Part shown: piece by piece, positions 1 through 9,700 of the stretch
Position numbering within the stretch: position 1 is the stretch's first letter
How the letters are laid out: each line of letters opens with the position of its first letter
NCBI GenBank assembly: GCA_002081555.1
Contig: MZNV01000095.1
Coordinates: 1 to 23,020 of the forward strand
Origin: Protostelium mycophagum
Lineage: Eukaryota > Evosea > Variosea > Protosteliida > Protosteliaceae
Direction: 5' to 3'
DNA length: 23,020 bases
Notes under the pieces: generated by a model
Seen by the model: only the letters and a program-made list of their open reading frames with translations
Told to the model about the DNA's origin: nothing
The model's database searches: none
Position numbers and translations under genes: made by a program

Positions 1-437
1 AAAAAACTTGGCAATGAATCTGATAATGATTTTTGCTACTGAAGATTAAAGAGCAAAAATAAAAGTTGCACATCGAGATCAAATATCATTCAAACGTGCA
101 CATTTTATCCAGATTCGCGAATTCCTTTGATAAAAATCTCCTGTCTACAATATTTGTGACAAAGTCGTCGCGAAAAACATCCTTTTATTGAACAGTATCG
201 CAACATATTAAAAAGTAAGTTGTTGTCGCAGACCGTCAAGGAATGACCAAGAATCAACTGCAATTGTTCAAGGCACTGCTAAACTCTAACTGGACAATGC
301 GACCTTGGATGACCTTGTAATTTTCTTCAAGTTTGTGATGAGATCTGTGGACAATCATCGCGACTCTTTTACTCAAGTCATCTCGAGATGATTCCCAGAT
401 GGTGATGTCGTCCTCTATAAAACGTAATTTGACTTCT
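1..437. other. Left-edge spacer, no gene recognised
   Basis: No open frame here shows a recognisable family. The right part must hold the 3' untranslated region of the leftward carrier gene, whose stop codon is at 438-440. The sequence is AT-rich and has no obvious repeat. An exon of a gene lying left of the window cannot be excluded. Confidence 0.4.
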
Positions 438-2083
438 TCATGATGCAGGCCTCTCTATGTGCTTGGTAAGTGCCGAATATGCGACCTCATATGCTGAGAA
501 TCTTGTCCCCGACACAACAAACGCCCTCGCGACGCTCGGTACAACACCCGAATAAAACCCACCGATTCCTGGCCGTTATCATTATTTTGGCGGGAAATTT
601 GAATTTCAAACTCACCACGAGTCCTCCAAAGATTTCTTGATACTGCGGCGAAATTCTGGCGGGGGCCAGTCCGCTCTGCCGTTTGAAAAAGGTTATTTAT
701 ATTCTGCCCTTGTATGTTGTTTTTCACGGAATCCCAAGGAAAACTCACAATCCAAGCTGTCAAACTTGAGAAGATGAAATCACGCATTGTAGATGGATCA
801 TTTTGTAGTACAAATGATATTATTGGACTGACACAGCGTGTACACATTCTACACTGCCGGCAGAGCCATAAACAGCTGTAAATAAACTCAATGCAAAAAA
901 GTATCACCTATTGAATAACAAATACGGCAATAAAATGACATATTTGAAACACTGAATTTTCAATGAAATTTCCACTCACCCAACATGCCACTCGCTCCTC
1001 CCGACAACACCACCGCCAAGGGGTGGTTCGCTTTCCCGCCAAAATATTCTGACAGCAAGGCCTTGCTGTGCTCGTAGACTCCAAAGTAAACTCCGCAGAA
1101 GAGACTCTCTCTGAAGGTGTTTGTCCAATAGGCGGTATAGAGAGACCGCACCCCGAACTTCTTGTATAGATCTAAGGCACAGTGGGCGCTGCCAGAATAT
1201 TGCCTTCTTCCAACATTATCTAATTGCATTCTGACTTTGACCTGGCAGAATAAGATGTCTCGTTGTAGATGGGATATTCATCTTTGAGGATAAAAATTCT
1301 GGATAAATCTGTACCATCTCAAAAGGTGTCGAGAAAATTCCGGAGAAAGTTCCGGTCAGAAATCCCGCCAAAAAATAATCGGGGTTAAACTTGCCCATTT
1401 GTACATTTGGTGTGTATCTACAACAATAAATCTCTACAATCTTCCATTTGTAATTATGTGCAGTCGGAGACAAGATCAACATCACACATACAAACGTATC
1501 CATGACAAAATTTGTTTTGTATTTCACTTCTCGATATTTCGAACATGAGGTAGAGCGTCTATACTTTCAATTATTCTCGTAGATAAGAGCTTATCACCAC
1601 ACTTACACAACAACAAAAGCACATCATTGCAGTATGATCTGTCACAACCAAAGTGAGAGAAAATGGAAGGAACTCACTGTGCCCGAAGCTCTTTGAATTT
1701 GCCCTTGAATAAAGAGTATGCGCCGAAGGACAGAGAGTTGAGGAATGTGAGACTGATCAGAGGGGGAATCAGTCCGCGATACAATCCATGACGTACCTAA
1801 AGTCCTCAGTCCTGGAATCATAATGTCTGTTATCTGTTATATCACCCACCCCTTCCTCTCTGGCCACTCTCAACAAGCAATCAATTGCACCCTTATATTG
1901 GGTTTGTGTTTGTAACCGCACCTATCTTCTTTAGGTTATCATCGCCGACCATATAATATTTACCTTAACGAGATCTAATGGATGGCCAATTACGGTCCCC
2001 ACTACACCTGCAAATGTGCCAGAGAGAACCTCTTTCACTCCTTTTGGAAAGACGAATCGTGGTGTGTTGTCGTTCTCGGTCAT
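438..2083 (-). CDS. SLC25 mitochondrial carrier family protein
   Basis: Integral inner-membrane solute carrier, spliced from seven exons by my reading: 1964-2083, 1850-1921, 1678-1796, 1315-1417, 980-1241, 616-756 and 438-568 (948 nt, 315 aa, the usual family length). All three diagnostic PX[DE]XX[KR] signatures are present, one per repeat: HPLDLVKVRLQTQ, TPFEMVKVRMQ and FPWDSVKNNIQ. The second appears only after removal of a 73-nt intron, which supports the model. The C-terminus contains GFYSGVVPSVARAF, typical of the sixth helix region. First-repeat features (GLYRGLIPPLISLTFLNSL) recall the carnitine/basic amino acid branch (SLC25A20/29/45), but the substrate is inferred and uncertain. The start ATG is followed by MTENDNTPRF; an upstream noncoding exon is possible because an intron-type CGTTGTAG acceptor lies at 2131-2139. 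It is divergent from the Hcp-like gene. Confidence 0.9.
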
Positions 2084-2345
2084 CGTTCGAGATGATGCTG
2101 GGAAAAACGGAAATTTCTGTCCGTTGAAACTCTACAACGCGAAAGACCAACACCACGAGCCTTGTTTCGTTTCCAACTTCTCCTCAGTCATAGTCACGGA
2201 CTCCACTCTGGCTATAATCTCAAACATTTTTTTCTAAGAGAACATGAATGATTTTTTATTTATTTTGATATCTGGAATGATTTAAAGACGATGTACAGAA
2301 AGGAATAAGTTCTGGATATTCTATATTTCACTGGGATACAGCCAG

Positions 2346-2357
2346 CTCTAATTAGAG
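2346..2357. repeat. 12-bp palindrome, copy 1
   Basis: CTCTAATTAGAG is a perfect palindrome and occurs identically again at 2423-2434, 77 bp away. Both copies lie upstream of the Hcp-like gene. The sequence has the form of a binding site for a dimeric or homeodomain-like (TAATTA core) regulator; that role is inferred. Confidence 0.6.
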
Positions 2358-2490
2358 ACTAATTTGAAAAATAACCGTGCAGTGCACGTGCGTTACAGTG
2401 AAAATATCACAGAAACGCCATCCTCTAATTAGAGAAACCCCGGCTGCCCGCGAACACACAGAGAGTGTTTGGCAGGTCAAATTAGTCTCC
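2354..2490. repeat. Long-range inverted repeat in the promoter region
   Basis: AGAGACTAATTTG at 2354-2366 is the inverted complement of CAAATTAGTCTCC at 2478-2490 with one mismatch in 13. The right arm overlaps a second small inverted repeat, AGTCTC (2484-2489) / GAGACT (2494-2499). The arms frame palindrome copy 2 and the CACGTG site, so the whole block looks like one symmetric control region. Confidence 0.5.
2423..2434. repeat. 12-bp palindrome, copy 2
   Basis: Second exact copy of CTCTAATTAGAG, 244 bp upstream of the Hcp-like start codon. It is followed by AAACCCCGG, unlike copy 1, so only the palindrome itself is duplicated. Confidence 0.6.
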
Positions 2491-2677
2491 AAAGAGACTG
2501 GCCGCCACTGGGTGAAACCGGGAATATTTAAACAATTCAGAATTACCTGAAGGTCACATGAGGGTTTCGAACTTCGCCTAAGAGACCAAATGTTTGTGCT
2601 TCTTCGGCGTACACCGTTCAGCGAACGCACACCGTCTCTTCCCCAACATCCATTTTCCTTCACGACCAAACACCAAG

Positions 2678-3461
2678 ATGAGTACCGCCGCTGCTGCTGA
2701 GACAAACAAACCTAAGCTTACTGCCTATCTCCAATTCCCCAACATTACTGGAACCGTCAAAGAGGGCCCATACAAGGGTTGGTTTCAGATCAATTCTATC
2801 CAGGTGAATGAATAGACTTTATTTCTCCCGTATCATACTCAAATTATGCAGTGGGGATTAGGTCTTGGAATCAGCTCAGGACGTCGTTATGGACGCAGAA
2901 ATGATGAGCCCGAAGAGGAGATTAAAGTCGATGAAGATGGTTACCCAGAGCGCCAATGCAGCGATCCCTCCATCTCCGAGTTGACTTTGACTAAAAATGG
3001 TGACAAGGAGAGTCCCGCCCTCATCTTCCACACGGTGAGTGCCAAAAACTTTAAAACTCACCGTTGACATTTTACCCCAGCTCAGCAAGCAGGCATGGAA
3101 ACTCGTTACCGTCGATCTCACCGAGGAGAAGGACGGAGTGCCTGTCCCTTACGCCAGATAGTGAGAGACATCCCGTTTCAATCATCCTCTAAAATTCTAC
3201 AGTAAGATGAACAAGGTCTTGATCAGTGGTTTCTCTTCCAGCTTTGGAAACTCCAGAGGTTCAACTTCGGGCGAGGCCTCCGAGTCAATCAGTCTCAACT
3301 ATGGAGGTTTTGAGGTCGTCTCTCTCGAGAATGGAGTGCCCGTCACCGCTGTCCACTACCACCTTCACACCAATGTGACCACATTAAAGAAGGGAGAGAA
3401 CTTGGATGAGGCAGAGAAGCACGTGCCACCCCCAAAGAAGGAAGGGGAGGACGATTACTAG
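2678..3461 (+). CDS. Hcp-like (type VI secretion tube protein family), spliced eukaryotic gene
   Basis: Four exons, 2678-2803, 2852-3034, 3081-3160 and 3203-3461 (648 nt, 215 aa), with clean GT-AG introns of 42-48 nt. Family assignment rests on ordered motifs of the Hcp fold: YLQFPNITG and KGWFQINSIQWGLGLGIS near the N-terminus, SELTLTKNGDKESPAL in the middle (bacterial Hcp: DLSFTKYIDKSTPNL), and MNKVLISGFSSSF followed by SESISLNYGGFEV (bacterial Hcp: EVLVSSVS then ENVTLNFAQVQV). Bacterial Hcp is about 160-170 aa and forms hexameric rings stacked as a tube. Here a charged insertion (GRRYGRRNDEPEEEIKVDEDG) replaces the glycine-rich early loop and a charged tail follows the domain. There is no signal peptide and no membrane segment, so a cytosolic protein is expected. 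No sheath, VgrG or baseplate gene lies nearby. The introns argue for a nuclear gene, perhaps of ancient bacterial origin; its role in this host is unknown. Confidence 0.85.
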
Positions 3462-3634
3462 ATAAACAATGTTACATTACATTCGTGCACTCATGAATAA
3501 TTAATTTCATTTTTTTCTGAATTCTTTTCTCAACTGCTGTGAAATATCACAGAAATATCGGGCAACGTTGATCTATTCCAAAAGAGTGTTTTCCAAAGTT
3601 GATGCAAGAAAAAATTTGCCACGAAAAGTTTTTC

Positions 3635-3688
3635 TGGTGCACAAATACAGAAAAATGGCATTTCAAATTTTTCTGTATTTGTGTACCA
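3635..3688. repeat. 22-bp hairpin (inverted repeat), loop 10 nt
   Basis: The arms at 3635-3656 and 3667-3688 are complementary at 21 of 22 positions, separated by GGCATTTCAA. The stem begins TGGTGCACAAATACAG. The size suits a transcribed small-RNA precursor, a remnant of a short inverted-repeat transposon, or an mRNA 3'-end structure of the gene ending at 3461. Confidence 0.6.
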
Positions 3689-3745
3689 AAATATTTTGAT
3701 CATAACTATTTTTAAAATATTTATATGATACAATTATCCAAATAA

Positions 3746-3763
3746 ACCATGAATGTTCATGGT
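3746..3763. repeat. 18-bp near-continuous palindrome
   Basis: ACCATGAA, TG, TTCATGGT: perfect 8-bp arms with a 2-nt centre. It lies 58 bp beyond the longer hairpin in the same AT-rich spacer. Confidence 0.5.
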
Positions 3764-3902
3764 ATCTTGTAATTTCTTTATGAAATTTCACCTTGGTTTA
3801 TGGGTTTGTGGCCTGCTCAGCAGAGTATGTTTTGGCACAGGACAGAACAAAAGTTCACGTAACATTTATGTATTTTTGTGGTTTCAATAGGTCCTGGTCA
3901 TA

Positions 3903-3936
3903 GCTATGGGCAAGACGCACTGTTGTAGCCCATAGC
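3903..3936. repeat. 9-bp inverted repeat
   Basis: GCTATGGGC (3903-3911) and GCCCATAGC (3928-3936) are perfect complements around a 16-nt loop. The site overlaps the possible extra exon of the leftward unknown gene. Confidence 0.45.
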
Positions 3937-4054
3937 CGACATCCCCCAGCATTCTACAACGTGCCGTAGCGTGCAAATAACATTCTCGGCCACAGTATAA
4001 TCTTTGTGTCACCCATTCGTTTTTACAGAGAAGAATCTGGCACATTTAGAATAT

Positions 4055-4873
4055 TTACCTGTTGAAAATGAATCCTGACCTGTATGAGATGTAGGATCGG
4101 ATCCTCTCGCAGAAGGGATGGTCTTCTAATTGAAGATGTAACAAAAGAGATCTGAATTCTGGCACAGACAGGTCTTGTACATTGGATTTGACCAATAATT
4201 CTGAGAGTAAAGAGGTCAAACCACTTGGTAATGTCCACACCTTCCATCTTTCAATCCATGTTAAATGATATCTCATGTATATCACTTACATCTTTTCCTT
4301 TCAAATTCAAAATCTCCCTCTTATTCTCTTCATAATACCGAGTACAGAAAGAATTTATATTTTCTAAAAAGGCTTCAGACAGCTCTGTGGGTCCCATCTC
4401 AATCATCGTGTTCCATTTGGCCAAATTCAATTTTGAATCTTGATCGATAAACAGGGAGATGGCAGAGCTCCATGTCTCTGTTCTGAATTCTTTGAGAAGG
4501 ACTTGTGTAGTGTCTTCAATACACCCACGAGCTCCGACCTCTGTCATAGCCCTTTTCAAAACGACGAGCGCTGACAAGATTAATGTTAGGATCATCTATA
4601 AGGTGTAATACCTTCGTCTGCATTGTCATCAGCCTCTTCTCTGTCGCGCTTTTTGGAAACTGATGGTTCTGACCATATTGGTTGTGCGAAATCCAAGATG
4701 TCTACCGTGATCGGCGATATAAGTGGCTCAGTACATGATTTCTCCAATATGTCCGTCAACTTTGCCCCTGGAGGAATCGGTCTTGACCATGTAAAATGTA
4801 ATCTCTTCATTCCATCTTGGACGGGAACTTCCACCCCTACGTTTGGCAGAGGTACATGTTCGAAGTCTCGCAT
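4055..4873 (-). CDS. Hypothetical protein, no family recognised
   Basis: My model has three exons, 4612-4873, 4290-4570 and 4055-4240, giving 242 aa. The first intron (41 nt) has a good acceptor, CTTGTCAG. The second was chosen because its frame continues into a well-behaved amphipathic stretch (LTSLLSELLVKSNVQDLSV). The N-terminal part is globular (HFTWSRPIPPGAKLTDILEK) and is followed by a basic-acidic linker, SKKRDREEADDNADE, which may act as a nuclear targeting signal. The C-terminal two-thirds is predicted mostly helical, with no membrane span and no signal peptide. The stop chosen is the TAA at 4055; alternatively a donor at that point could join an exon near 3888-3952. The gene is divergent from the F-box gene, with only 102 bp between start codons. 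Function unknown. Confidence 0.55.
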
Positions 4874-4975
4874 GGATTGAAAAGAAAAATGTTCCAGCGA
4901 GTGGAAATCACGTGTTGTAGTTTGTTATCTTTGAGACATCCACCATTTTCCATCCGCAGATGGTAAACTGACGCC
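4874..4975. promoter_or_regulatory. Compact bidirectional promoter
   Basis: Only 102 bp separate the start codons of the leftward unknown gene and the rightward F-box gene. The gap contains CACGTG at 4909-4914, the same hexamer found in the promoter region at 2385. No TATA box is obvious. Function is inferred from position. Confidence 0.45.
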
Positions 4976-6550
4976 ATGCTCTCCTTGTTTTCCCGATTCA
5001 ATTCGAATGGTAACAAGTCGCCCACGATCGTAAGCGTGAATGAGGAGGAGCTGATCAGTCCGTTATTATCGCTTCCTTCAGAGGTCCTTGTGTACATTTT
5101 GGACATAGATCCAGACGCGGCATGGTCGGCTAGGTAAATTCTAAAAGCAATCATCAAAATGGAATTGACGATCTTTCAGTGCAGCATGTAAGACACTTTA
5201 TCAGCTCGTGGTATATCATAATTCCGCCCACACAAAATGGCTACGTCTCAAAAACATTGGAAAATATCTACAGAGGACAAAGGATCTTAGCCCATGGCCG
5301 AAGTATGATTAAATATTGTCACGAAACCTAACATATACAGCATTAGTATCAGTGTGGACGGCCTGTCTTCTGTTCTTGGTAATGTTAGAACTCTTCAACA
5401 CCTTCACGACAACCGATGGAATGATATAAGAGGTAGGTCCATTAAATAATAAAAAAATAAGATAGATTAGGTCTCAAGATCGATTTTTCACAACATTCAA
5501 AACAGCCCGTCGATTTCTTACAACACATGCCAAGTTTAGAACATCTCATGCTCGTCAATCTTCATGATCCAGATAAGGTCGACATTTGTCAATCCTCCAC
5601 ATTTGACACCAAATGACACCCGAGCAGGCTCTTCCTGCGATCACTTTTGACAAGTGCAAATTACAGACTTTACATCTGGAATGTTCCAGAAGCTCTTCCA
5701 TTTTCAACACGGGTAAGACGATCCCTTCATCATCACAACAGCCCCATGCTTCTTTGACCATGTTCATTGCTTCTTTACAGCAGATGACCAGAAACACCAC
5801 AAACAAAACCACACATTAAAAATAAACTGAACGTCTCAGAGTGGGCGATGCATGCGTCCCCCTTGGCCCAACTGACTCATCTCACCGATCTCAACATTAG
5901 CTACGCAGATGTCCCAGATCTTTGGGCCATCCGCCGTCTTAGACTCATCAGACTGACCCTCTCTCTTCACTTCACGTGGCATCCTTATGAAGAAGATTTC
6001 TTCCAACCTCTGGCAGAAATAACAACACTGGAGAGCTTCTCGATAGACGGCGGCATCACGCAGAGCGGTATAGAGGTGGTGAGCAAGCTGGAAGGTCTGA
6101 AGCAGCTGCATATATGGCCGGGGCCGGACGATTTAGACTTAAACCCGCTGTGCAAGCTGCAAAATCTGTGGGAGATCACGTTGTTGGACAAGGTGGATTT
6201 GTAAATCTTTGAAACTTTTGAAGAAAAAGAATTAAACGTGTTTGAATACGGTAACTACCGCACTCGCTCACGGTTGTCAGGTGCATCCATACATCAAAGT
6301 GTTATCCAAGATGATCACTCTACGCCGAGTCACGCTACTTTGGATCAACAGACCAGTCTCTTTAGAATGTCTGATCAATCTGCCAAAGTTAGAATTGATC
6401 TGGGTGGCGCCTGCACTGTTCACGGCCTCTGAGTCAAGCGAGAACATGGTGCTTTGCGAGGGGTTCATCAGAACGAAAAAATCCACCAAGATCATTGTAG
6501 ACGGGATGCTCATTTCAGGAGGTGAGTTTTCGATGAGATTTCTGGAATAA
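4976..6550 (+). CDS. F-box / leucine-rich repeat protein
   Basis: Seven exons by my reading: 4976-5133, 5180-5302, 5341-5432, 5471-5577, 5628-5712, 5840-6192 and 6281-6550 (1,188 nt, 395 aa), all with consistent phases. The F-box is near residues 25-70: LLSLPSEVLVYILDIDPDAA, then WSASAACKTLYQLV across the first splice junction, with the LPxEVLxxIL core. Downstream are irregular leucine-rich segments, e.g. LQHMPSLEHLMLVNL, LAQLTHLTDLNISYADV, LEGLKQLHIWPGPDDLDL and LINLPKLELIWVAP. By family knowledge such proteins are substrate receptors of SCF ubiquitin ligases, the F-box binding Skp1 and the repeats binding the target; the target here is unknown. The last exon is uncertain. A donor at about 6523 with an acceptor CAG about 66 nt later would replace the final residues and end near 6620. 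Alternative acceptors in exon 6 were rejected because they hit a stop. Confidence 0.75.
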
Positions 6551-6736
6551 CTCGGTGATCTACAACGTTGTAATGCGCTGAAGAATACAGGGGAAAAGTC
6601 GAATGTAACGTAGAAAATTAACACCAACGAGATTCAGAATTTACCACGTTAAAGTTCACGGTAGATAACGCGTTTGAAACCGTGAATTGAGAATCTGCCA
6701 AAATACGCAATAAAGGAAAATGAATACAGATATGAT
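6551..6736. other. Short spacer between convergent genes
   Basis: This 186-bp gap lies between the F-box stop and the stop of the giant leftward gene. It contains one TCTACAACG motif at 6559-6567 and a possible terminal exon of the F-box gene. No terminator structure was seen. Confidence 0.4.
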
Positions 6737-9700
6737 TTATGATTTCGGTGTTCTGAGGGCTGCAGCTTCTGCTGCTCTTGCTGTCTTCACGGTCGCATCG
6801 CAAAGTCCCTGAGCACAAATGGACAATTGGGACTTGGCCGATTTGTCCTCATTGACATCATTCGATTTGACGGCTGCGATGATCTTGAGCTGTATGGAAA
6901 AGTTCTTTGGAACTCTCGACATGCCCAACAATTGATCTCTGAATCGCTGATCGGGGCATGTGCTGGCCATCTGCGCTGACAGCCTCTCCACCTTCTATAT
7001 TTAGAATGATGCATTATGATGATGAACATGTCTGACCTGCTCAACCATGGCCGCAACGGATCTGGCAGACTGAATCATTTCGGATTTTTCCTTTGATTTT
7101 CCGATCGTCTACAACGAGTCAGCATGTTCTCGGTGAAATTTCGTAGAAAATCACCTTGATCTGGAACGCCATGGCTCTGATGATTTCAATAAACTCCTTG
7201 TGTTGTACATTGTACACGACAGTGTTGTCGACAAGATCATCCAATGCCTTAGCTGCCTCTACAACGAGGTTGGTGGGCTCTGGGGGCGCTTCTTTAGCTG
7301 AAGGAGTCAGAAGACCAAAATGCATTTTTACTCTTTGCAAAATAAAACTTGAACAAATCCAGTGCTGCGCAATGCGCAGCAAATACCCAGATTAAACGAG
7401 ACATACAACACAGGACAGTCCAACTCACCGACTAGTTTTTTGTTCTTGATCTGCTCAGTGGCATCTCCGATGAGGCTGCTGTATACGGTAGCCTTGGTGG
7501 TGAGAGCCTCGAGAGCTGCGCGCTTCTCTTTGTTGTTCGGATCCTTCATAGACTCTTTCATCGCGTTTCTGATCAGCGGAGCAAGTTCCTTCAACTGCTT
7601 CGAAGATTCTGTGAAAGTTCAGAGGAAATTCGTGGAATATTCTGGGTTTCAAAGGAATGAGGGGATCTACAACGACGAATTACCTTCGAGCTGCTTCTGG
7701 AGCTTTTGGTCGGAAGTCTTGTTCGCCATCTTCTTGGCGCTGTTGGCAACGGCCATAAGCTTCTCCTCTGCCTTTTTACCTTCTTTCTCAATCTACAACG
7801 GTCATTTTAATTTCGTGAATTTTTGAAAGACATTTTCTGGTGTTTTTTGGGCATTTTTTGTCACAATAATCTCAAGGATTCGGAATCCGCTGCTCTGCAG
7901 CTAAAAATAGATTCCACGTCATCCGTGCTGGCGCGAGACGGTTTGATCTTGTGAGGTAGATGGTGATGTGTACCTGGTCAGGAGTGCGCTTCTTGTCAAG
8001 TTTGAACAAGTCCATGAGGCTTCCGGCAAGCGCATTGTTCCTGAACATTAGATTGTCACAGAAATCGTCGAATGTTAGGTCATCCTGTTCTTCTCAGTAT
8101 TTTCATCGAATAAATCTTTTTCAACTTGAAATTTGTGTTTCAGAAATTCTGAGAAAAAGTGTCAACTACAACGAGGCAAATCACCTCGTTGGCCTCTTCC
8201 TTGTCTGCTTGGTTGAGCGCGTAATTAATCTGGTCCACAGCCGATTTCAACTTCTCGCTCCTGTCCTCTTGTGTTCTAAAAATAGATCAGCACGAATATT
8301 CGTGCCACTCGAACTGACCTCCCACTTCGGCTGTCGCTGATCTTGGGGGCGATGTTCTTGATTACATTAGAAACAGACTCCAAGCGCCCTCTCTTGGCGT
8401 CATCTGTCGTTTTTTCGCCAAGTGCACTGTCATAAATCAGTTTTTGGTGTTGTAGTTGTGATTGTAGACGTGTCAAGTTACGTATTCATTGTGCAGAAAA
8501 GATGGCGGATATATTTGTGCATTTTTTCCGGTGATTTGTGGCAAAGACAGGCACCAACATTGAAATATATATATTTTGGCATGATTAATAATAACTCGAT
8601 TAACTTGCGCAATAAGTGCAGCGAAAACATTGCAAAGATATTTTTTTGTGCATCTCTGCAAGGCACTTTGTGCCTGCAGCTCTGCTGCAGATTCACATAA
8701 AAGCACGGACCTCAGAAGTTCAGCGTGTCTGTCTGTTGTTTCTCTCAAGTCCTCCAGGATCTCTGGCGCCTTGCCTCCTGTCGCGAAATTTCGCAGAGAT
8801 TTCTCCGAAATTTCGTCAAAGTGGGTCTTGTTCTCCACGGCGACCTCCTCTACAACGGCCTTGACCAGTTGGTCTTCCTTTTCCACTCTGGTTTTGATGA
8901 CGTCATCATTACGCTCTGGGCTGTTGTACAGCGTTGTAGATGCGGCTTCTGCAGCGGCCACTGCCTTGAGGATCTCGTTTTGGCGGGAAGCGTCACGACT
9001 TTTTCCTGCGATATCTCTAGCGAGAGCGGACTGTCTCTCAGTATGATGTCTCAGGTCTTGTTGTGATTTCTTCTGATCGTCTTGGAATTTTCCTGGAAGT
9101 TTCTCGGCATTTTCAATGATCTCGAGCTCGGGTCTCTTGCTGTTCTAATATAACTCAGTTTAATCTTCCTGAAAATTCACAGAAATTTCCAAGTCAGTTC
9201 AGAAATTCCGAAAAAAAGTGAGAAGATTCGGAGAAAACTCACGGAAGGCATATGTCTGTCCACGTCGACTCTCTCGGCCGCTTCTAAAATCCTGGCACAG
9301 CTGTCCTTCACCTTGACCGTTTCTGAGGTGACAGGCTTGCCGTTCGCCTTTCTTGTGGCATCCTCTAAAGACTTCATCTCTTTGTTCATCACATGGACAG
9401 AGTCATCGATCTGCTTCTTGATGGCGGGATGTGTCGCCAGTGATGACAGTTTTCTGGGAAAAATCGTCAGAAGAGATTTCACAGAAATTTCAAAGAGTCG
9501 AGAGAAACTTCGAGGAGGCTTACTCGGCTTTTTTGATGTAATCTGCAAGTTTTTCTTTTGAGGCTGCGGCCTCTTGTCTGGCCTTCTCGTTCTCTGAACA
9601 GTTTCAGAATATTCCACGAATCTTCCATCTACAACGCAATCTACAAACCTCCACTCTCAAAGTTCTTGGAAAGTTGGGCGAGGCTCTCCTTCAGGTGTGG

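Larger units (their letters stand above)
2084..2677. promoter_or_regulatory. Divergent promoter region, carrier / Hcp-like genes
   Basis: This 594-bp gap separates two genes read away from each other, so it should hold both promoters and 5' untranslated regions. It contains two copies of a 12-bp palindrome, a long-range inverted repeat, a CACGTG (E/G-box) at 2385-2390, and a possible 5' untranslated exon of the carrier near 2131-2230. Promoter function is inferred from position only. Confidence 0.5.
2403..3555. repeat. Direct 13-mer repeats flanking the Hcp-like gene
   Basis: AATATCACAGAAA occurs at 2403-2415 (upstream) and again at 3543-3555 (82 bp past the stop). Both are preceded by GTGAA. 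The downstream copy sits in a hairpin, CTGTGA (3537-3542), AATA, TCACAG (3547-3552). The repeats bracket the complete gene. They could be relics of an insertion or paired regulatory sites; 13 bp is too short to decide. Confidence 0.45.
3462..4054. other. Spacer between convergent genes, rich in inverted repeats
   Basis: This 593-bp stretch lies between the stop of the Hcp-like gene and the simplest stop of the leftward unknown gene. It is AT-rich and carries four inverted repeats listed separately. An extra 3' exon of the leftward gene is possible: a CGTTGTAG-type acceptor lies at 3953-3961, and the frame after it stays open to a TGA near 3888. Confidence 0.4.

Noticed and set aside
1965-2156. 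63-codon minus-strand frame overlapping the carrier start
   Set aside because: The carrier motif HPLDLVK is in a different frame starting at 2083.
2678-3461. Bacterial contamination as the source of the Hcp-like gene
   Set aside because: The gene contains three spliceable introns with in-frame joins and is embedded between spliced eukaryotic genes; no bacterial operon neighbours exist.
3530-3733. 67-codon minus-strand frame
   Set aside because: It covers the 22-bp hairpin in an AT-rich spacer; no protein-like features.
4251-4285. Continuation of the unknown gene's second exon through 4251 (reading VSDIHEISFNMD)
   Set aside because: A GTAAGT donor precedes it and the frame ends at once; splicing to 4240 gives a longer coherent protein.
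4837-5157. 106-codon minus-strand frame
   Set aside because: It overlaps the F-box exon antisense and runs across the divergent promoter; the F-box frame has a clear motif.
5779-5839. Earlier acceptor (TTTACAG) for F-box exon 6
   Set aside because: It leads to a stop before the leucine-rich segment; the CAG at 5837-5839 joins in frame.
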